DNA of 64,000 nt from Bacteroidota bacterium (GTDB lineage Bacteria; Bacteroidota; Bacteroidia; Chitinophagales; Chitinophagaceae): positions 1 through 64,000 of the forward strand of contig CANJPH010000008.1 in NCBI GenBank assembly GCA_947476145.1, in the 5' to 3' direction. Of this stretch, positions 26,940 through 36,179 are shown one piece after another. How positions within the stretch are numbered: the first letter of the stretch is position 1; every line of letters starts with the position of its first letter. The notes beneath the pieces are model-generated. The model ran no database searches and was not told the origin of the DNA. It saw only the letters and a list, made by a program, of their open reading frames with translations. The translations under genes were made by a program, and so were the position numbers.

Positions 26940-27353
26940 TTATTCCGCTTTAGGCACCTCAAATTCCATATCGTCGCTGTCTAATAGTTCACGCTCAATT
27001 TCTTCCATTTGAACAATATCCCAGGCTTCTGATTCGGTAGGCGTCATATTAAGTAATTCGGCATAGTCCGTCTTGTCTAAAATGTCAAAAAGTGCGTCAG
27101 ATATAGCACACACTACAAATGAGGTATTTTTCTCATAAAACTGTCCCTGGTCACTAGCAATTTGTTCAATAACCGCTTCGTCCCAGGTTTTCACGTTCTT
27201 CAGGTTTAAAACCAGGTTTTTAGGTTCAGTATTTCCCCATTTCGACGTCAAATTGGCCAATTCTGGCACGAGATTTGAACTAAGGTCAGTATTGAGAATA
27301 GTAATAACGGTGAATTTTTCCTTGGTGTCGGTTTGGAATTGGATTTGGTTCAT
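26940..27353 (-). CDS. STAS-like domain protein upstream of dnaG
   Basis: A 137-residue soluble protein with the alternating strand-helix layout of STAS domains (KFTVITILNTDLSSNLVPEL, NLVLNLKNVKTWDEAVIEQI, SFVVCAISDALFDIL). The usual phosphorylatable Ser in DSSG of anti-sigma antagonists is not found; the corresponding loop reads TWDEAV. An acidic tail follows (residues 118-137, rich in E and D). The role is unknown: either a non-phosphorylated STAS partner or a scaffold. It is first in a two-gene unit with dnaG and has a good promoter at 27397-27429. Confidence 0.6.
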   Translation of the reverse strand: MNQIQFQTDTKEKFTVITILNTDLSSNLVPELANLTSKWGNTEPKNLVLNLKNVKTWDEAVIEQIASDQGQFYEKNTSFVVCAISDALFDILDKTDYAELLNMTPTESEAWDIVQMEEIERELLDSDDMEFEVPKAE

Positions 27354-27396
27354 AATAAAAGGTTAATAAACAAGTGAACTAACACATACTTTAGGT

Positions 27397-27429
27397 CAAA
27401 AATATTCGTTATTCTTGTAATAGTTCCAA
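27397..27429 (-). promoter_or_regulatory. promoter of the STAS-dnaG unit
   Basis: Read on the minus strand: TTG (27429-27427), 22-base spacer, TATTTTTG (27404-27397). The predicted start near 27391 gives a leader of about 38 bases. It lies face to face with the clpC upstream region. Confidence 0.6.
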
Positions 27430-27438
27430 TATAAATTT

Positions 27439-30072
27439 ATGGATAATAATTTTTCAACACAAGTTAAGGAAATCATTTCTTATAGCCGAGAGGAAGCACT
27501 AAGATTGGGTAACGATTTTATTGGGGCCGAACATTTAATGCTAGGATTAATAAGAGATCAGGAAAATACGGCCATTAAAGTATTGAGACAGCTAAATGTG
27601 AATTTAACGGACTTAAGGAAAGAAATTGAATTAGCCGTAAAGGATAAGTCCGGAAAGAATGTAGCCAATATAAATAGCCTTCCATTAACCAAACAGGCAG
27701 AGAAAGTAATTAGAGTCACCGTTTTAGAAGCCAAGGCATTGAAAAGTCCAATGGTGGAAACAGAGCATCTATTATTGAGCATCTTAAAGAATAAGGAAAA
27801 TATTGCTACTCAAATTTTAAATCAATTTGATGTAGACTATGACTTGTTCCGCAATGAGTTAGGAATGGTGGGATCTTCACCTTCTGGATTAGATGATACG
27901 GACAGACCCAGCAGATCGGGCCGTTCTTCAGAATCACCAAGATCAGAATTTTCTGACGATTCGGATGATGACTTCGAGGACGACAAAAAAGGGCCATTTG
28001 GAGCGAGTTCCAAAACAAAGTCTGGAGCACCTAATAAATCAAAAACACCTGTTCTAGATAATTTTGGTAGAGATATTACCAAGCTTGCGGAGATGGATGC
28101 TTTGGATCCAATCGTCGGACGTGAAGCAGAAATTGAAAGAGTAAGTCAAATATTAAGTCGTCGTAAAAAGAACAATCCTATTTTAATTGGTGAACCAGGG
28201 GTGGGTAAGACGGCGATAGTGGAAGGATTAGCATTGAGAATTGTTCAAAGAAAAGTAAGCCGTGTATTATTTGATAAGCGTGTTATTTCATTGGACTTAG
28301 CTGCTTTGGTGGCAGGTACCAAATACCGTGGACAATTTGAAGAAAGAATGAAGGCCATTATGAATGAGCTGGAAAAAAACAGAGACGTTATTTTATTCAT
28401 TGACGAGATACATACTATTGTGGGTGCTGGAGGAGCAAGTGGTTCATTAGATGCTTCTAATATATTTAAACCTGCATTGGCTAGAGGAGAGTTGCAATGT
28501 ATTGGTGCTTCTACTTTGGATGAATACAGAATGCATATTGAAAAAGATGGTGCGTTGGATAGACGTTTCCAAAAAGTGCTTATTGAACCACCAAGTGTAG
28601 AGGATACCATTACCATATTAAACAATATCAAATCTAAATACGAGGATTATCACAGTGTAGTGTATGATCAAGAAGCCATTGAGGCTTGTGTAAAATTAAG
28701 CGACCGTTATATGACCGACAGGTTATTGCCGGACAAAGCCATTGACGTTTTGGATGAAGTGGGTGCAAGAGTGCATTTAAAAAATATTAATGTACCACAG
28801 GATATTGTTGAATTGGAAAAGCAAATTGAGGAAATTAAGGAAGAAAAAAATAGAGTGGTGAAAAGCCAACGCTTTGAAGAAGCAGCTAGTTTAAGAGATA
28901 CCGAAAAGAAATTAGGAGAAGCCTTAGAAAAAGCGAAGTTAGGTTGGGAGGAAGAAAGTAAAACAGCACGTTTCCCAATTAATGAAGAAAATATTGCCGA
29001 AGTAATTAGTATGATGACAGGTATTCCTGTGAAACGTATGGTGGAAGCGGAGACTACAAAGCTGCGCAAGATGGCAGAAGACATGAAAGGAATGGTGATA
29101 GGACAAGACGATGCTATTAGTAAAGTGGTTAAAGCCATACAGCGCAATAGAGTAGGTTTGAAAGATCCTAAAAAACCAATTGGTACTTTTATTTTTTTAG
29201 GACCAACGGGTGTAGGTAAAACTGAATTGGCACGTGCCTTGGCAAGAAATATGTTTGACTCAGAGGAAGCGTTAATTCGTATTGACATGAGTGAGTATAT
29301 GGAAAAATTTTCGGTGTCTCGTTTAATTGGTGCGCCTCCGGGATATGTAGGTTATGAAGAGGGTGGTCAGTTAACCGAAAAAGTACGTCGTAAACCATAC
29401 TGTGTAATCTTATTAGATGAAATTGAAAAAGCACATCCAGATATTTATAATATTTTATTACAAGTATTAGATGATGGTATTTTGACAGATGGCTTAGGTC
29501 GTAAGATAGATTTTAAAAACACCATGATTATTATGACTTCTAATATTGGCGCGCGTCAATTAAAAGAGTTTGGTGATGGTGTTGGTTTTGCAACCGCAAC
29601 AAGAGTGCAGCAAACCGATGAGAACAATCGCTCTGTTATTGAAAAAGCATTAAAGCGTACTTTCTCCCCAGAGTTTTTAAATAGAATTGACGATGTGGTG
29701 GTGTTCAATTCATTAACCAAAGAGGATATCTATTTAATCATAGATATTATTATGAAAAATGTATTGGGTCGACTGGTGAACTTAGGATTAACCTTATCCA
29801 TAAGTGAAGCCGCCAAAGAATTTATTGCCGATAAAGGGTATGATGCTCAATTTGGAGCAAGACCTTTACACAGAGCCATTCAAAAATACATTGAGGATCC
29901 ATTGGCGGAGGAAATATTAAATGCCAATGTGAAAGAAGGGGACGTTTTAATTGGAGACTTAAACGCAGACAAAACTGGCTTAACTTTTACTTTACAAAAA
30001 AAGGAAAAAGCCGATAAAGTGGTTAAAGAGCCCAAGGAACCAAAAGCGCCGAAAGAACCTAAAGCAGAATAA
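27439..30072 (+). CDS. clpC: ATP-dependent Clp protease ATP-binding subunit ClpC
   Basis: Hsp100 unfoldase that feeds proteins to ClpP; 877 residues. Domains in order: double Clp-N repeat (about 1-145), a Ser/Asp-rich linker (147-200), AAA+ domain 1 with GEPGVGKTA, a middle region containing a UVR motif ([20 protein letters not shown]), AAA+ domain 2 with GPTGVGKTE, and the D2-small domain. The UVR motif separates ClpC from ClpA and ClpB. The C-terminus is an unusual Lys/Pro/Glu repeat ([15 protein letters not shown]). No clpP is in the window. A TATTCTTG sequence at 27410-27417 resembles a -7 box with one mismatch. Confidence 0.95.
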   Translation: MDNNFSTQVKEIISYSREEALRLGNDFIGAEHLMLGLIRDQENTAIKVLRQLNVNLTDLRKEIELAVKDKSGKNVANINSLPLTKQAEKVIRVTVLEAKALKSPMVETEHLLLSILKNKENIATQILNQFDVDYDLFRNELGMVGSSPSGLDDTDRPSRSGRSSESPRSEFSDDSDDDFEDDKKGPFGASSKTKSGAPNKSKTPVLDNFGRDITKLAEMDALDPIVGREAEIERVSQILSRRKKNNPILIGEPGVGKTAIVEGLALRIVQRKVSRVLFDKRVISLDLAALVAGTKYRGQFEERMKAIMNELEKNRDVILFIDEIHTIVGAGGASGSLDASNIFKPALARGELQCIGASTLDEYRMHIEKDGALDRRFQKVLIEPPSVEDTITILNNIKSKYEDYHSVVYDQEAIEACVKLSDRYMTDRLLPDKAIDVLDEVGARVHLKNINVPQDIVELEKQIEEIKEEKNRVVKSQRFEEAASLRDTEKKLGEALEKAKLGWEEESKTARFPINEENIAEVISMMTGIPVKRMVEAETTKLRKMAEDMKGMVIGQDDAISKVVKAIQRNRVGLKDPKKPIGTFIFLGPTGVGKTELARALARNMFDSEEALIRIDMSEYMEKFSVSRLIGAPPGYVGYEEGGQLTEKVRRKPYCVILLDEIEKAHPDIYNILLQVLDDGILTDGLGRKIDFKNTMIIMTSNIGARQLKEFGDGVGFATATRVQQTDENNRSVIEKALKRTFSPEFLNRIDDVVVFNSLTKEDIYLIIDIIMKNVLGRLVNLGLTLSISEAAKEFIADKGYDAQFGARPLHRAIQKYIEDPLAEEILNANVKEGDVLIGDLNADKTGLTFTLQKKEKADKVVKEPKEPKAPKEPKAE

Positions 30073-30090
30073 GACTAATCGTTTTAAATA

Positions 30091-30127
30091 AAAAGCCTCG
30101 CTCAATAAATGATGCGAGGCTTTTTTA
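30091..30127. terminator. bidirectional terminator between clpC and the ubiX-like gene
   Basis: Arms AAAAGCCTCGC (30091-30101) and GCGAGGCTTTT (30114-30124) with a 12-base loop and T-rich continuation. It separates two convergent genes and can end either transcript. Confidence 0.88.
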
Positions 30128-30179
30128 TATTTCTTATTGAAGACTTCTTACGTACATAGCAGTAATAAGTTACTTGCAA

Positions 30180-30740
30180 TTATTTTGTTCCCCAGCGATA
30201 GCCTTTGGCATCTAAGCCTGCAAGGTCTAAAATACGATGTACCACTGTATAAGCCACTTCCTCTATGGTTTGAGGCTTGCTATAAAAACTTGGAGTAGCC
30301 GGACAAATGATACCACCCGCTAAGGTCACGGTTTCCATATTTTTAATATGAATTAAGTTATAAGGCGTTTCGCGGGCTACCAGTATTAATTTCCTGCGCT
30401 CTTTTAAAATCACATCTGCAGCGCGGGTACATAAATCGTCACTTATCCCACTGGCAATTCTGCCCAACATGCCCATGCTACATGGCACGGCAATCATGAT
30501 ATTATATTGCGCCGAACCCGAGGCAAAAGGGGCGTTAAAATCGTTTTTAGCGTAAAAATCAAAAGGGTAGTTGGTATAGTCCTTATTGCCTAGTTCGGTT
30601 TCCCATACTATTTTGGCATTATCACTCATAATAACCCCCACGGCCTCATACTGGTCCTTCATTTCTACAAGGCAGTCTAATAAACATTTGGCATAAATGG
30701 CGCCACTAGCACCGGTAATGGAAACGATAATCTTGTTCAT
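30180..30740 (-). CDS. UbiX-like flavin prenyltransferase
   Basis: Member of the UbiX/Pad1 flavoprotein family, which attaches a dimethylallyl group to FMN to make prenyl-FMN for UbiD-type decarboxylases; 186 residues, cytoplasmic. The N-terminal VSITGASGAIYA is the FMN-binding loop. The central IAVPCSMGMLGRIASG and KLILVARETPYNLIHIKNM segments, and the C-terminal PATPSFYSKP, carry the prenyl-phosphate binding residues of the family. No ubiD gene is in this window. The promoter at 30751-30783 places the transcript start about 5 bases from the ATG. Confidence 0.9.
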   Translation of the reverse strand: MNKIIVSITGASGAIYAKCLLDCLVEMKDQYEAVGVIMSDNAKIVWETELGNKDYTNYPFDFYAKNDFNAPFASGSAQYNIMIAVPCSMGMLGRIASGISDDLCTRAADVILKERRKLILVARETPYNLIHIKNMETVTLAGGIICPATPSFYSKPQTIEEVAYTVVHRILDLAGLDAKGYRWGTK

Positions 30741-30750
30741 ATATAGGTAA

Positions 30751-30783
30751 CAAAATTAGGAAGGAATTGTTGAATTATTACAA
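30751..30783 (-). promoter_or_regulatory. promoter of the ubiX-like gene
   Basis: Read on the minus strand: TTG (30783-30781), 22-base spacer, TAATTTTG (30758-30751). The start near 30745 would give an almost leaderless message. Confidence 0.6.
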
Positions 30784-30862
30784 GTAGTTATTAAAGGGGT
30801 GTATCCCTTAACTTGGAATTGGATCTTCTTTTACAATTGTCTGAATAAGCGCTTGTTTATGT

Positions 30863-30950
30863 ATAAATGGCAATACATATATATTAGCCATATATCTATA
30901 ACTTGTCCTAGACCAAAAGCATTTTTTTTAAATTAATAAAAGTACTTTTG
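30863..30950 (+). promoter_or_regulatory. upstream region of the glucuronate operon: imperfect palindrome and -7 box
   Basis: In the 280-base gap before the operon, ATGGC (30867-30871) and GCCAT (30887-30891), with further matching flanks from 30863 to 30895, form an imperfect palindrome of operator size. A TACTTTTG box lies at 30943-30950, about 70 bases before the first start codon, but no TTG sits at the expected distance. A regulator such as a LacI- or GntR-type protein could bind here; no such gene is in the window. Confidence 0.3.
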
Positions 30951-31020
30951 AAATACAAATTGGAATTTCATAGGAGGGGGGTAAATTTAGAAAAGAATTC
31001 ATCATTATAGAATAAGTAAA

Positions 31021-31848
31021 ATGGAAAAAGAATCGGCAGAAATGTTTTCTCTTAAAGGAAAAGTAATTGTAGTAACAGGGGGCACTGGAGTATTGGGAAC
31101 GAGCTTTGTAAATGCAATCATGGAAGCAAAGGGCACCGTTGTTATTTTAGGAAGAAATGAGGATTTATGTAAAAAAAGTGTTGCTGATATCCTTAAAAAA
31201 GGGGGGAATGCATCTTATGTAATTTCAGATGTATTAGATGAAGCTGCATTAAAAGAAGCTAAAGAAACTATTGTAGAGCGTTACGGACGCATTGATGGCT
31301 TGGTTAATGCAGCAGGTGGAAATGTACCCGAAGCAGTTTTAACTTCAGATAAAGATGTCTTTGATTTAAACATGCAAGGCATGAAAGATGCATTAGCATT
31401 AAATTTATGGGGCACTCTAATGCCAGTACAAGTATTTGGCCCAGAGATTGCAAAATCAGGAGCGGGTAGTATTGTAAATATATCGTCCGTTAGTGCAAAG
31501 CGCCCATTAACAAGAGTCTTGGGATATAGTATGGGCAAAGCCGCTATCGATTGTTATACCAAATGGTTTGCAGTTGAAATGGCCAATAGATATGGAGATG
31601 CAATACGTATTAATTCCATTATGCCTGGCTTCTTTTTAACGGCTCAAAATAACAATTTATTAACCAAGGAAGATGGCTCATTAACGGAAAGAGGCAATTT
31701 AATTATTAGTCATACTCCTTTTAAACGTTTTGGTCAACCTTCCGAATTAAATGGAGCGCTCATTTGGTTATTAAGTGATGCTTCAAAATTTGTTACAGGC
31801 ATGGACATTGGCGTAGATGGAGGATTCACAATTAATAGTGGTGTATAA
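31021..31848 (+). CDS. SDR family oxidoreductase, probable D-fructuronate reductase
   Basis: Short-chain dehydrogenase of 275 residues. The N-terminal VVTGGTGVLGTSF is the NAD(P)-binding loop, NAAGG is the NNAG equivalent, and the catalytic Ser-Tyr-Lys lies in ISSVSAKRPLTRVLGYSMGK. The C-terminal GMDIGVDGGF is typical. Because it is the first gene of a unit with uxuA and uxaC, it most likely reduces D-fructuronate to D-mannonate, taking the place of the long-chain UxuB. This function is inferred from context and from known SDR-type mannonate oxidoreductases in Bacteroidota. It starts the operon after a 280-base upstream region. Confidence 0.85.
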   Translation: MEKESAEMFSLKGKVIVVTGGTGVLGTSFVNAIMEAKGTVVILGRNEDLCKKSVADILKKGGNASYVISDVLDEAALKEAKETIVERYGRIDGLVNAAGGNVPEAVLTSDKDVFDLNMQGMKDALALNLWGTLMPVQVFGPEIAKSGAGSIVNISSVSAKRPLTRVLGYSMGKAAIDCYTKWFAVEMANRYGDAIRINSIMPGFFLTAQNNNLLTKEDGSLTERGNLIISHTPFKRFGQPSELNGALIWLLSDASKFVTGMDIGVDGGFTINSGV

Positions 31849-31905
31849 TTTATAAATCGGATATAATTAAAGAAACTTTAAATTATAAAATAGAATAGTA
31901 CAAAT

Positions 31906-33117
31906 ATGGAAAATCAATTTTTCCCTTCCTATGGAAATATAAAATATAGAATGGAACAAACCATGAGATGGTATGGTCCTAAAGATCCGGTTAGTTTAAC
32001 AGATCTTAAACAGGCAGGGTGCACTGGCGTTGTTACGGCATTGCATCATATCCCTAATGGAGAAATATGGACTATTGAAGAAATTAAAAAAAGAATTGAA
32101 ATTATAGAGGCCGCTGGATTGGTTTGGTCAGTGGTGGAAAGTGTGCCTGTGCATGAAGCTATTAAAACACAAACCCCTGGTTTTGAAATGTATATTGAAA
32201 ATTACAAGCAAAGCATAATAAATTTAGCGCACTGTGGTATTAAAAATATCACGTATAATTTTATGCCCGTGTTGGACTGGACCCGAACCGATTTAAGTTA
32301 TGAGGTTGCGGATGGTTCCAAAGCATTGCGTTTTGAGATGGCTGCTTTTGTGGCTTTTGATTTGTACATTTTAAAAAGAAAAGCCGCCGAACAAGATTAT
32401 GATGCTACTACCTTAAGTAGAGCTAAAGAAAGATTTGAAGTAATGAGTGAGGAGGAGAAAGAGCTATTAAAGAAAAATGTGATTAAAGGATTGCCAGGAA
32501 GTGAAGAAAGCTTTACCATTGAACAGTTTCAAATGGCATTGGACGCATACGAAGGGATGGATCGAACAAAATTACAAGCTCATTTAATTCATTTCTTACA
32601 ACAAGTTATTCCGGTTGCGGATTCAGTAGGTTCTGTAATGTCCATACATCCCGATGATCCTCCTTTTTCCATTTTAGGACTTCCAAGAGTAGTATCAACT
32701 GCGAAAGACATTGAAGTATTAGTTAATGCAGTTCCTTCCTTGGCAAATGGTTTGTGTTTTTGTACAGGTTCTTATGGAGTGATTGCTACTAATAATTTAC
32801 CAGCAATGGTAAAGCAATTTGCCGACCGTATCCATTTTATACATTTAAGAAGTACCCGCAGAAATGAGTGGGGTGATTTTTATGAAGACAATCATTTAGA
32901 AGGGGATGTAGATATGTATGCGGTGATTAAGGAATTGGTTAATGCTATGCAAAAAAGAAAATGTAGTATCCCGGTAAGACCCGACCATGGACATCAAATG
33001 TTGGATGATTTACATAAGAAAACAAATCCAGGTTATTCTGCAATAGGTCGTCTAAGGGGATTAGCTGAAATTAGAGGGGTTGAACTCGGGATCCTAAGAA
33101 GTGTAAATGAAAATTAA
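31906..33117 (+). CDS. uxuA: mannonate dehydratase
   Basis: Dehydrates D-mannonate to 2-keto-3-deoxy-D-gluconate using a divalent metal; 403 residues, cytoplasmic, full length. The N-terminal [19 protein letters not shown] and the metal-site region [18 protein letters not shown] are characteristic of UxuA, as are FIHLRSTRR and [11 protein letters not shown] near the C-terminus. It lies 57 bases after the SDR gene and 26 before uxaC, all on one strand, which fits one operon for glucuronate breakdown. Confidence 0.95.
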   Translation: MENQFFPSYGNIKYRMEQTMRWYGPKDPVSLTDLKQAGCTGVVTALHHIPNGEIWTIEEIKKRIEIIEAAGLVWSVVESVPVHEAIKTQTPGFEMYIENYKQSIINLAHCGIKNITYNFMPVLDWTRTDLSYEVADGSKALRFEMAAFVAFDLYILKRKAAEQDYDATTLSRAKERFEVMSEEEKELLKKNVIKGLPGSEESFTIEQFQMALDAYEGMDRTKLQAHLIHFLQQVIPVADSVGSVMSIHPDDPPFSILGLPRVVSTAKDIEVLVNAVPSLANGLCFCTGSYGVIATNNLPAMVKQFADRIHFIHLRSTRRNEWGDFYEDNHLEGDVDMYAVIKELVNAMQKRKCSIPVRPDHGHQMLDDLHKKTNPGYSAIGRLRGLAEIRGVELGILRSVNEN

Positions 33118-33143
33118 TTTAATACGATTCATATTATTATCAA

Positions 33144-34559
33144 ATGGCAATCAAAAAAAGTACAATTATTACCCCCGATTTTTTACTAAGTAATAAACAA
33201 GCAAAGAATTTATATCATAACTATGCTTCTAAGTTGCCGATAGTTGATTATCACAATCATCTTTCTCCAAAGGAAATTGCAGAAAACAAAAATTTCTCTA
33301 ATTTGACCGAGATATGGTTAAAAGGAGATCATTATAAGTGGAGAGCAATGAGAACTTTAGGCGTCAATGAAAAATATATTACGGGTACAGCCACTGACGA
33401 GGAAAAGTTTAAGGCTTGGGCGCAAGTATTTCCTCAAACGGTGCGTAATCCTCTATTTCATTGGTCGCAAATGGAATTGAAAAATAGTTTTGGGATTAAT
33501 GAATATTTAAATGAAAAGTCCGAGAAGTCTATTTATAAAACTGCATCGGCTTTACTTCAAAAAAGTAGCCATAGCACTCAGTCTTTACTAAATAGTTATA
33601 AGGTAGAATTGGTGGGCACCACGGACGATCCATGTGATGATTTAAGTGATCACAAAAAAATAAAGGATAGTAATTTTAAGGCACAAGTACTTCCCACTTT
33701 TAGGCCGGACAAAATTTTCAATATTGGAGATAGGGCTAGTTTTTTAAAGTATATTGTTCAACTAGAGAAAGCTTCCGGAATTAGTATTCTAAACATTTCC
33801 GATTTATTGGCGGCTTTGGAAAAAAGAGTAAGCTATTTTCATAAACATGGTTGTCGAATCGCCGATCATGGTTTAATTACCATGCCAGCACAAATATCTT
33901 TTACTAGTGCATTAGAAAAAGAGTTTGCTCAGTTTGTTCAAGGAAAAAATAAAAATTCCTTCTCTAATCCAGATCGATTTGTGGGGGCTATTTTATTTTC
34001 ATTATGTAAGATATATCATAAAAAAGGATGGGTACAACAATTTCATTTGGGCCCTATCAGAAATAACAATACCCGTATTATGGGATTAGTAGGGGTGGAT
34101 GCAGGTACTGATTCTATTGGGGACTATCCACAAGCTGTTAACTTGTCTCAATTTTTAAATGCATTAGATCAACGTGATCAATTGGCGAAAACAATCCTTT
34201 ACAATATTAACCCTGCTGATAATGAAGTGTTTGCTACCATGTGTGGAAATTTTAACGATGGCAGCATGGTGGGGAAAGTACAATTTGGATCAGGTTGGTG
34301 GTTTTTAGATCAAAAGCAGGGAATGGAAAATCAATTAAACACCTTGTCTAATATGGGTTTAATTTCCACCTTCATAGGCATGACAACTGATAGTAGAAGT
34401 TTATTATCCTATGCTAGACACGAGTATTTTAGAAGGGTTTTATGTAATTTATTAGGAGCGGATATGGAAAATGGTATCATACCAAATGACGAAAAGTGGA
34501 TTGGTCAAATTGTTCAAAATGTATCTTACTATAATGCAAAGCACTATTTTACGACTTAA
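33144..34559 (+). CDS. uxaC: glucuronate isomerase
   Basis: Isomerises D-glucuronate to D-fructuronate (and galacturonate to tagaturonate) at the head of the pathway; 471 residues, normal length. DYHNHLSPKEIAENK near the N-terminus holds the metal-binding His pair of the amidohydrolase fold. LVGTTDDPCDDL and HLGPIRNNNTRI are further family blocks, and GSGWWFLDQKQGMENQL lies in the C-terminal barrel. It follows uxuA after 26 bases. A gap of 201 bases follows before the next gene, with no clear terminator. Confidence 0.95.
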   Translation: MAIKKSTIITPDFLLSNKQAKNLYHNYASKLPIVDYHNHLSPKEIAENKNFSNLTEIWLKGDHYKWRAMRTLGVNEKYITGTATDEEKFKAWAQVFPQTVRNPLFHWSQMELKNSFGINEYLNEKSEKSIYKTASALLQKSSHSTQSLLNSYKVELVGTTDDPCDDLSDHKKIKDSNFKAQVLPTFRPDKIFNIGDRASFLKYIVQLEKASGISILNISDLLAALEKRVSYFHKHGCRIADHGLITMPAQISFTSALEKEFAQFVQGKNKNSFSNPDRFVGAILFSLCKIYHKKGWVQQFHLGPIRNNNTRIMGLVGVDAGTDSIGDYPQAVNLSQFLNALDQRDQLAKTILYNINPADNEVFATMCGNFNDGSMVGKVQFGSGWWFLDQKQGMENQLNTLSNMGLISTFIGMTTDSRSLLSYARHEYFRRVLCNLLGADMENGIIPNDEKWIGQIVQNVSYYNAKHYFTT

Positions 34560-34760
34560 ATTTTAAGCCATTGAATGCTCCCCATCAATTTCCAAGTAAA
34601 TAAAATCTAAATAAATCAGCAATATTTGCCGAAGGTGAAGAGGCTTAGCAGATATAAAGGAGTAGAATTAGGGATACTTTGAAGCCTTGTGCGTTATAAA
34701 AATAGAATTTATAAGTTCGATATTGTACATTTTTTTCTATCTTAAAGAAAATTTTACAAT

Positions 34761-36152
34761 ATGCGTATTCGACTTTTACTAGCAGTATTTTTATTTATAA
34801 CTACTCAGAATTTTATATTCGCTCAAAATACAAATTGGACCAATTTATTTAATGGCAAAGATTTGAAAGGTTGGGTGCAATACAATGGCAAAGCAAAGTA
34901 TACCGTAGAAAATGGGGAGATTGTTGGGAGAACCGTGCCTGATGAACCCAATAGTTTTTTATCTACGGATAAATTGTATGGTGATTTTATATTGGAATTA
35001 GATTTGAAAGTAGACGTGAGTATGAATTCGGGTATTCAGTTTAGAAGTGAACAGAACGATGAAAATGATCATTGTACGGTTACGGATAAACATACCCCAA
35101 ATCGAGTACATGGATATCAGATGGAAATTGATCCAACTACCAGAGCCTGGAGTGGTGGAATTTATGATGAAGCAAGAAGAGGATGGTTGTATCCTTTGGA
35201 GTATAATGTTGCAGCAAAAACAGCTTTTAAAAACAATGAGTGGAATCATTATAAGATTGAGTGTATTGGAAACAGTATTAGAACTTGGATCAATGGCATT
35301 CCTTGCGCGCATATTGTGGATGATATGACCGCCAAAGGGTTTATTTCCTTACAGGTACATGAAATTAAAGATGCAAAAGATGCTGGTCAGGAAGTGCGTT
35401 GGAAAAACATACGCATTCAAACAACAAATTTAAAACCAGCAGCTTCCGACAATTTATTTGTGGTGAATTTAATACCCAATACCATTTCACCGGATGAACA
35501 AAAAAGTGGGGTACGTCTTTTATGGGATGGCCTTACTACCAAAGGTTGGAGAAGCGCTTATAAAACCACTTTCCCCAATGGCACTTGGTATGTAAAAGAG
35601 GGTACTTTTAATGTAAAAGGTGGAAATGGTGGCGAGTCTACCAATGGGGGTGATATTGTTACAGAAGAGGAATTTCATGCTTTTGATTTACAATTTGAAT
35701 TTAAGATATCGGATACGGCAAATAGTGGTGTGAAATATTTTGTCACTGAAAAAGAAAACAACGGGGGTTCTGCGATTGGATTAGAATATCAAATTCTAGA
35801 TGATGATAAACACGTGGATGCAAAATTGGGAAGTATTGGAAATAGAAGCATGGCTTCCTTGTATGATATGATTCCTGCATTGAGAATTGGAAGTGGACGT
35901 CGTGAAAAAATACCTGTGGGAGAGTGGAATAGAGGCCGCATTATAGTTTTTCCAGATGGCAGGGTTGAACATTGGATTAACGGTTGGAAAGTTGTAGAAT
36001 ATCAAAGGGGTACTCAATATTTTTATGCATTGGTTGCAAAAAGTAAATATGTGGTTTGGCCAAATTTTGGGATGGCCGAAAAAGGGCATATTCTTTTACA
36101 GGAACATGGCAGTCATGTTTCTTTTAGAAGTATAAAAATTAAAGAACTATAA
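34761..36152 (+). CDS. secreted protein with two DUF1080 (3-keto-glycoside hydrolase) domains
   Basis: A 463-residue exported protein: signal peptide MRIRLLLAVFLFITTQNFIFAQ, first DUF1080 domain at about 28-215 (LFNGKDLKGWVQYNGKAKY, SMNSGIQFRSE, HGYQMEIDPT) and a second at about 248-462 (LLWDGLTTKGWRS, ANSGVKYFVTEK, GLEYQILDD, GHILLQEHGSHVSFRSIKI). Family members cleave glycosides after C3 oxidation. It sits 27 bases before a Tat-exported Gfo/Idh oxidoreductase that could provide that oxidation, and just after the glucuronate genes. The substrate is unknown; a glucuronoside is my inference from context. The 201 bases upstream could hold a separate promoter. Confidence 0.88.
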   Translation: MRIRLLLAVFLFITTQNFIFAQNTNWTNLFNGKDLKGWVQYNGKAKYTVENGEIVGRTVPDEPNSFLSTDKLYGDFILELDLKVDVSMNSGIQFRSEQNDENDHCTVTDKHTPNRVHGYQMEIDPTTRAWSGGIYDEARRGWLYPLEYNVAAKTAFKNNEWNHYKIECIGNSIRTWINGIPCAHIVDDMTAKGFISLQVHEIKDAKDAGQEVRWKNIRIQTTNLKPAASDNLFVVNLIPNTISPDEQKSGVRLLWDGLTTKGWRSAYKTTFPNGTWYVKEGTFNVKGGNGGESTNGGDIVTEEEFHAFDLQFEFKISDTANSGVKYFVTEKENNGGSAIGLEYQILDDDKHVDAKLGSIGNRSMASLYDMIPALRIGSGRREKIPVGEWNRGRIIVFPDGRVEHWINGWKVVEYQRGTQYFYALVAKSKYVVWPNFGMAEKGHILLQEHGSHVSFRSIKIKEL

Positions 36153-36179
36153 TACATTCAATTTCTAATTTACATCATT

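Noticed and set aside
28707-29288. 193-residue antisense open frame inside clpC
   Set aside because: It is a shadow of a strongly conserved coding sequence; Ser/Leu-rich translation without motifs.
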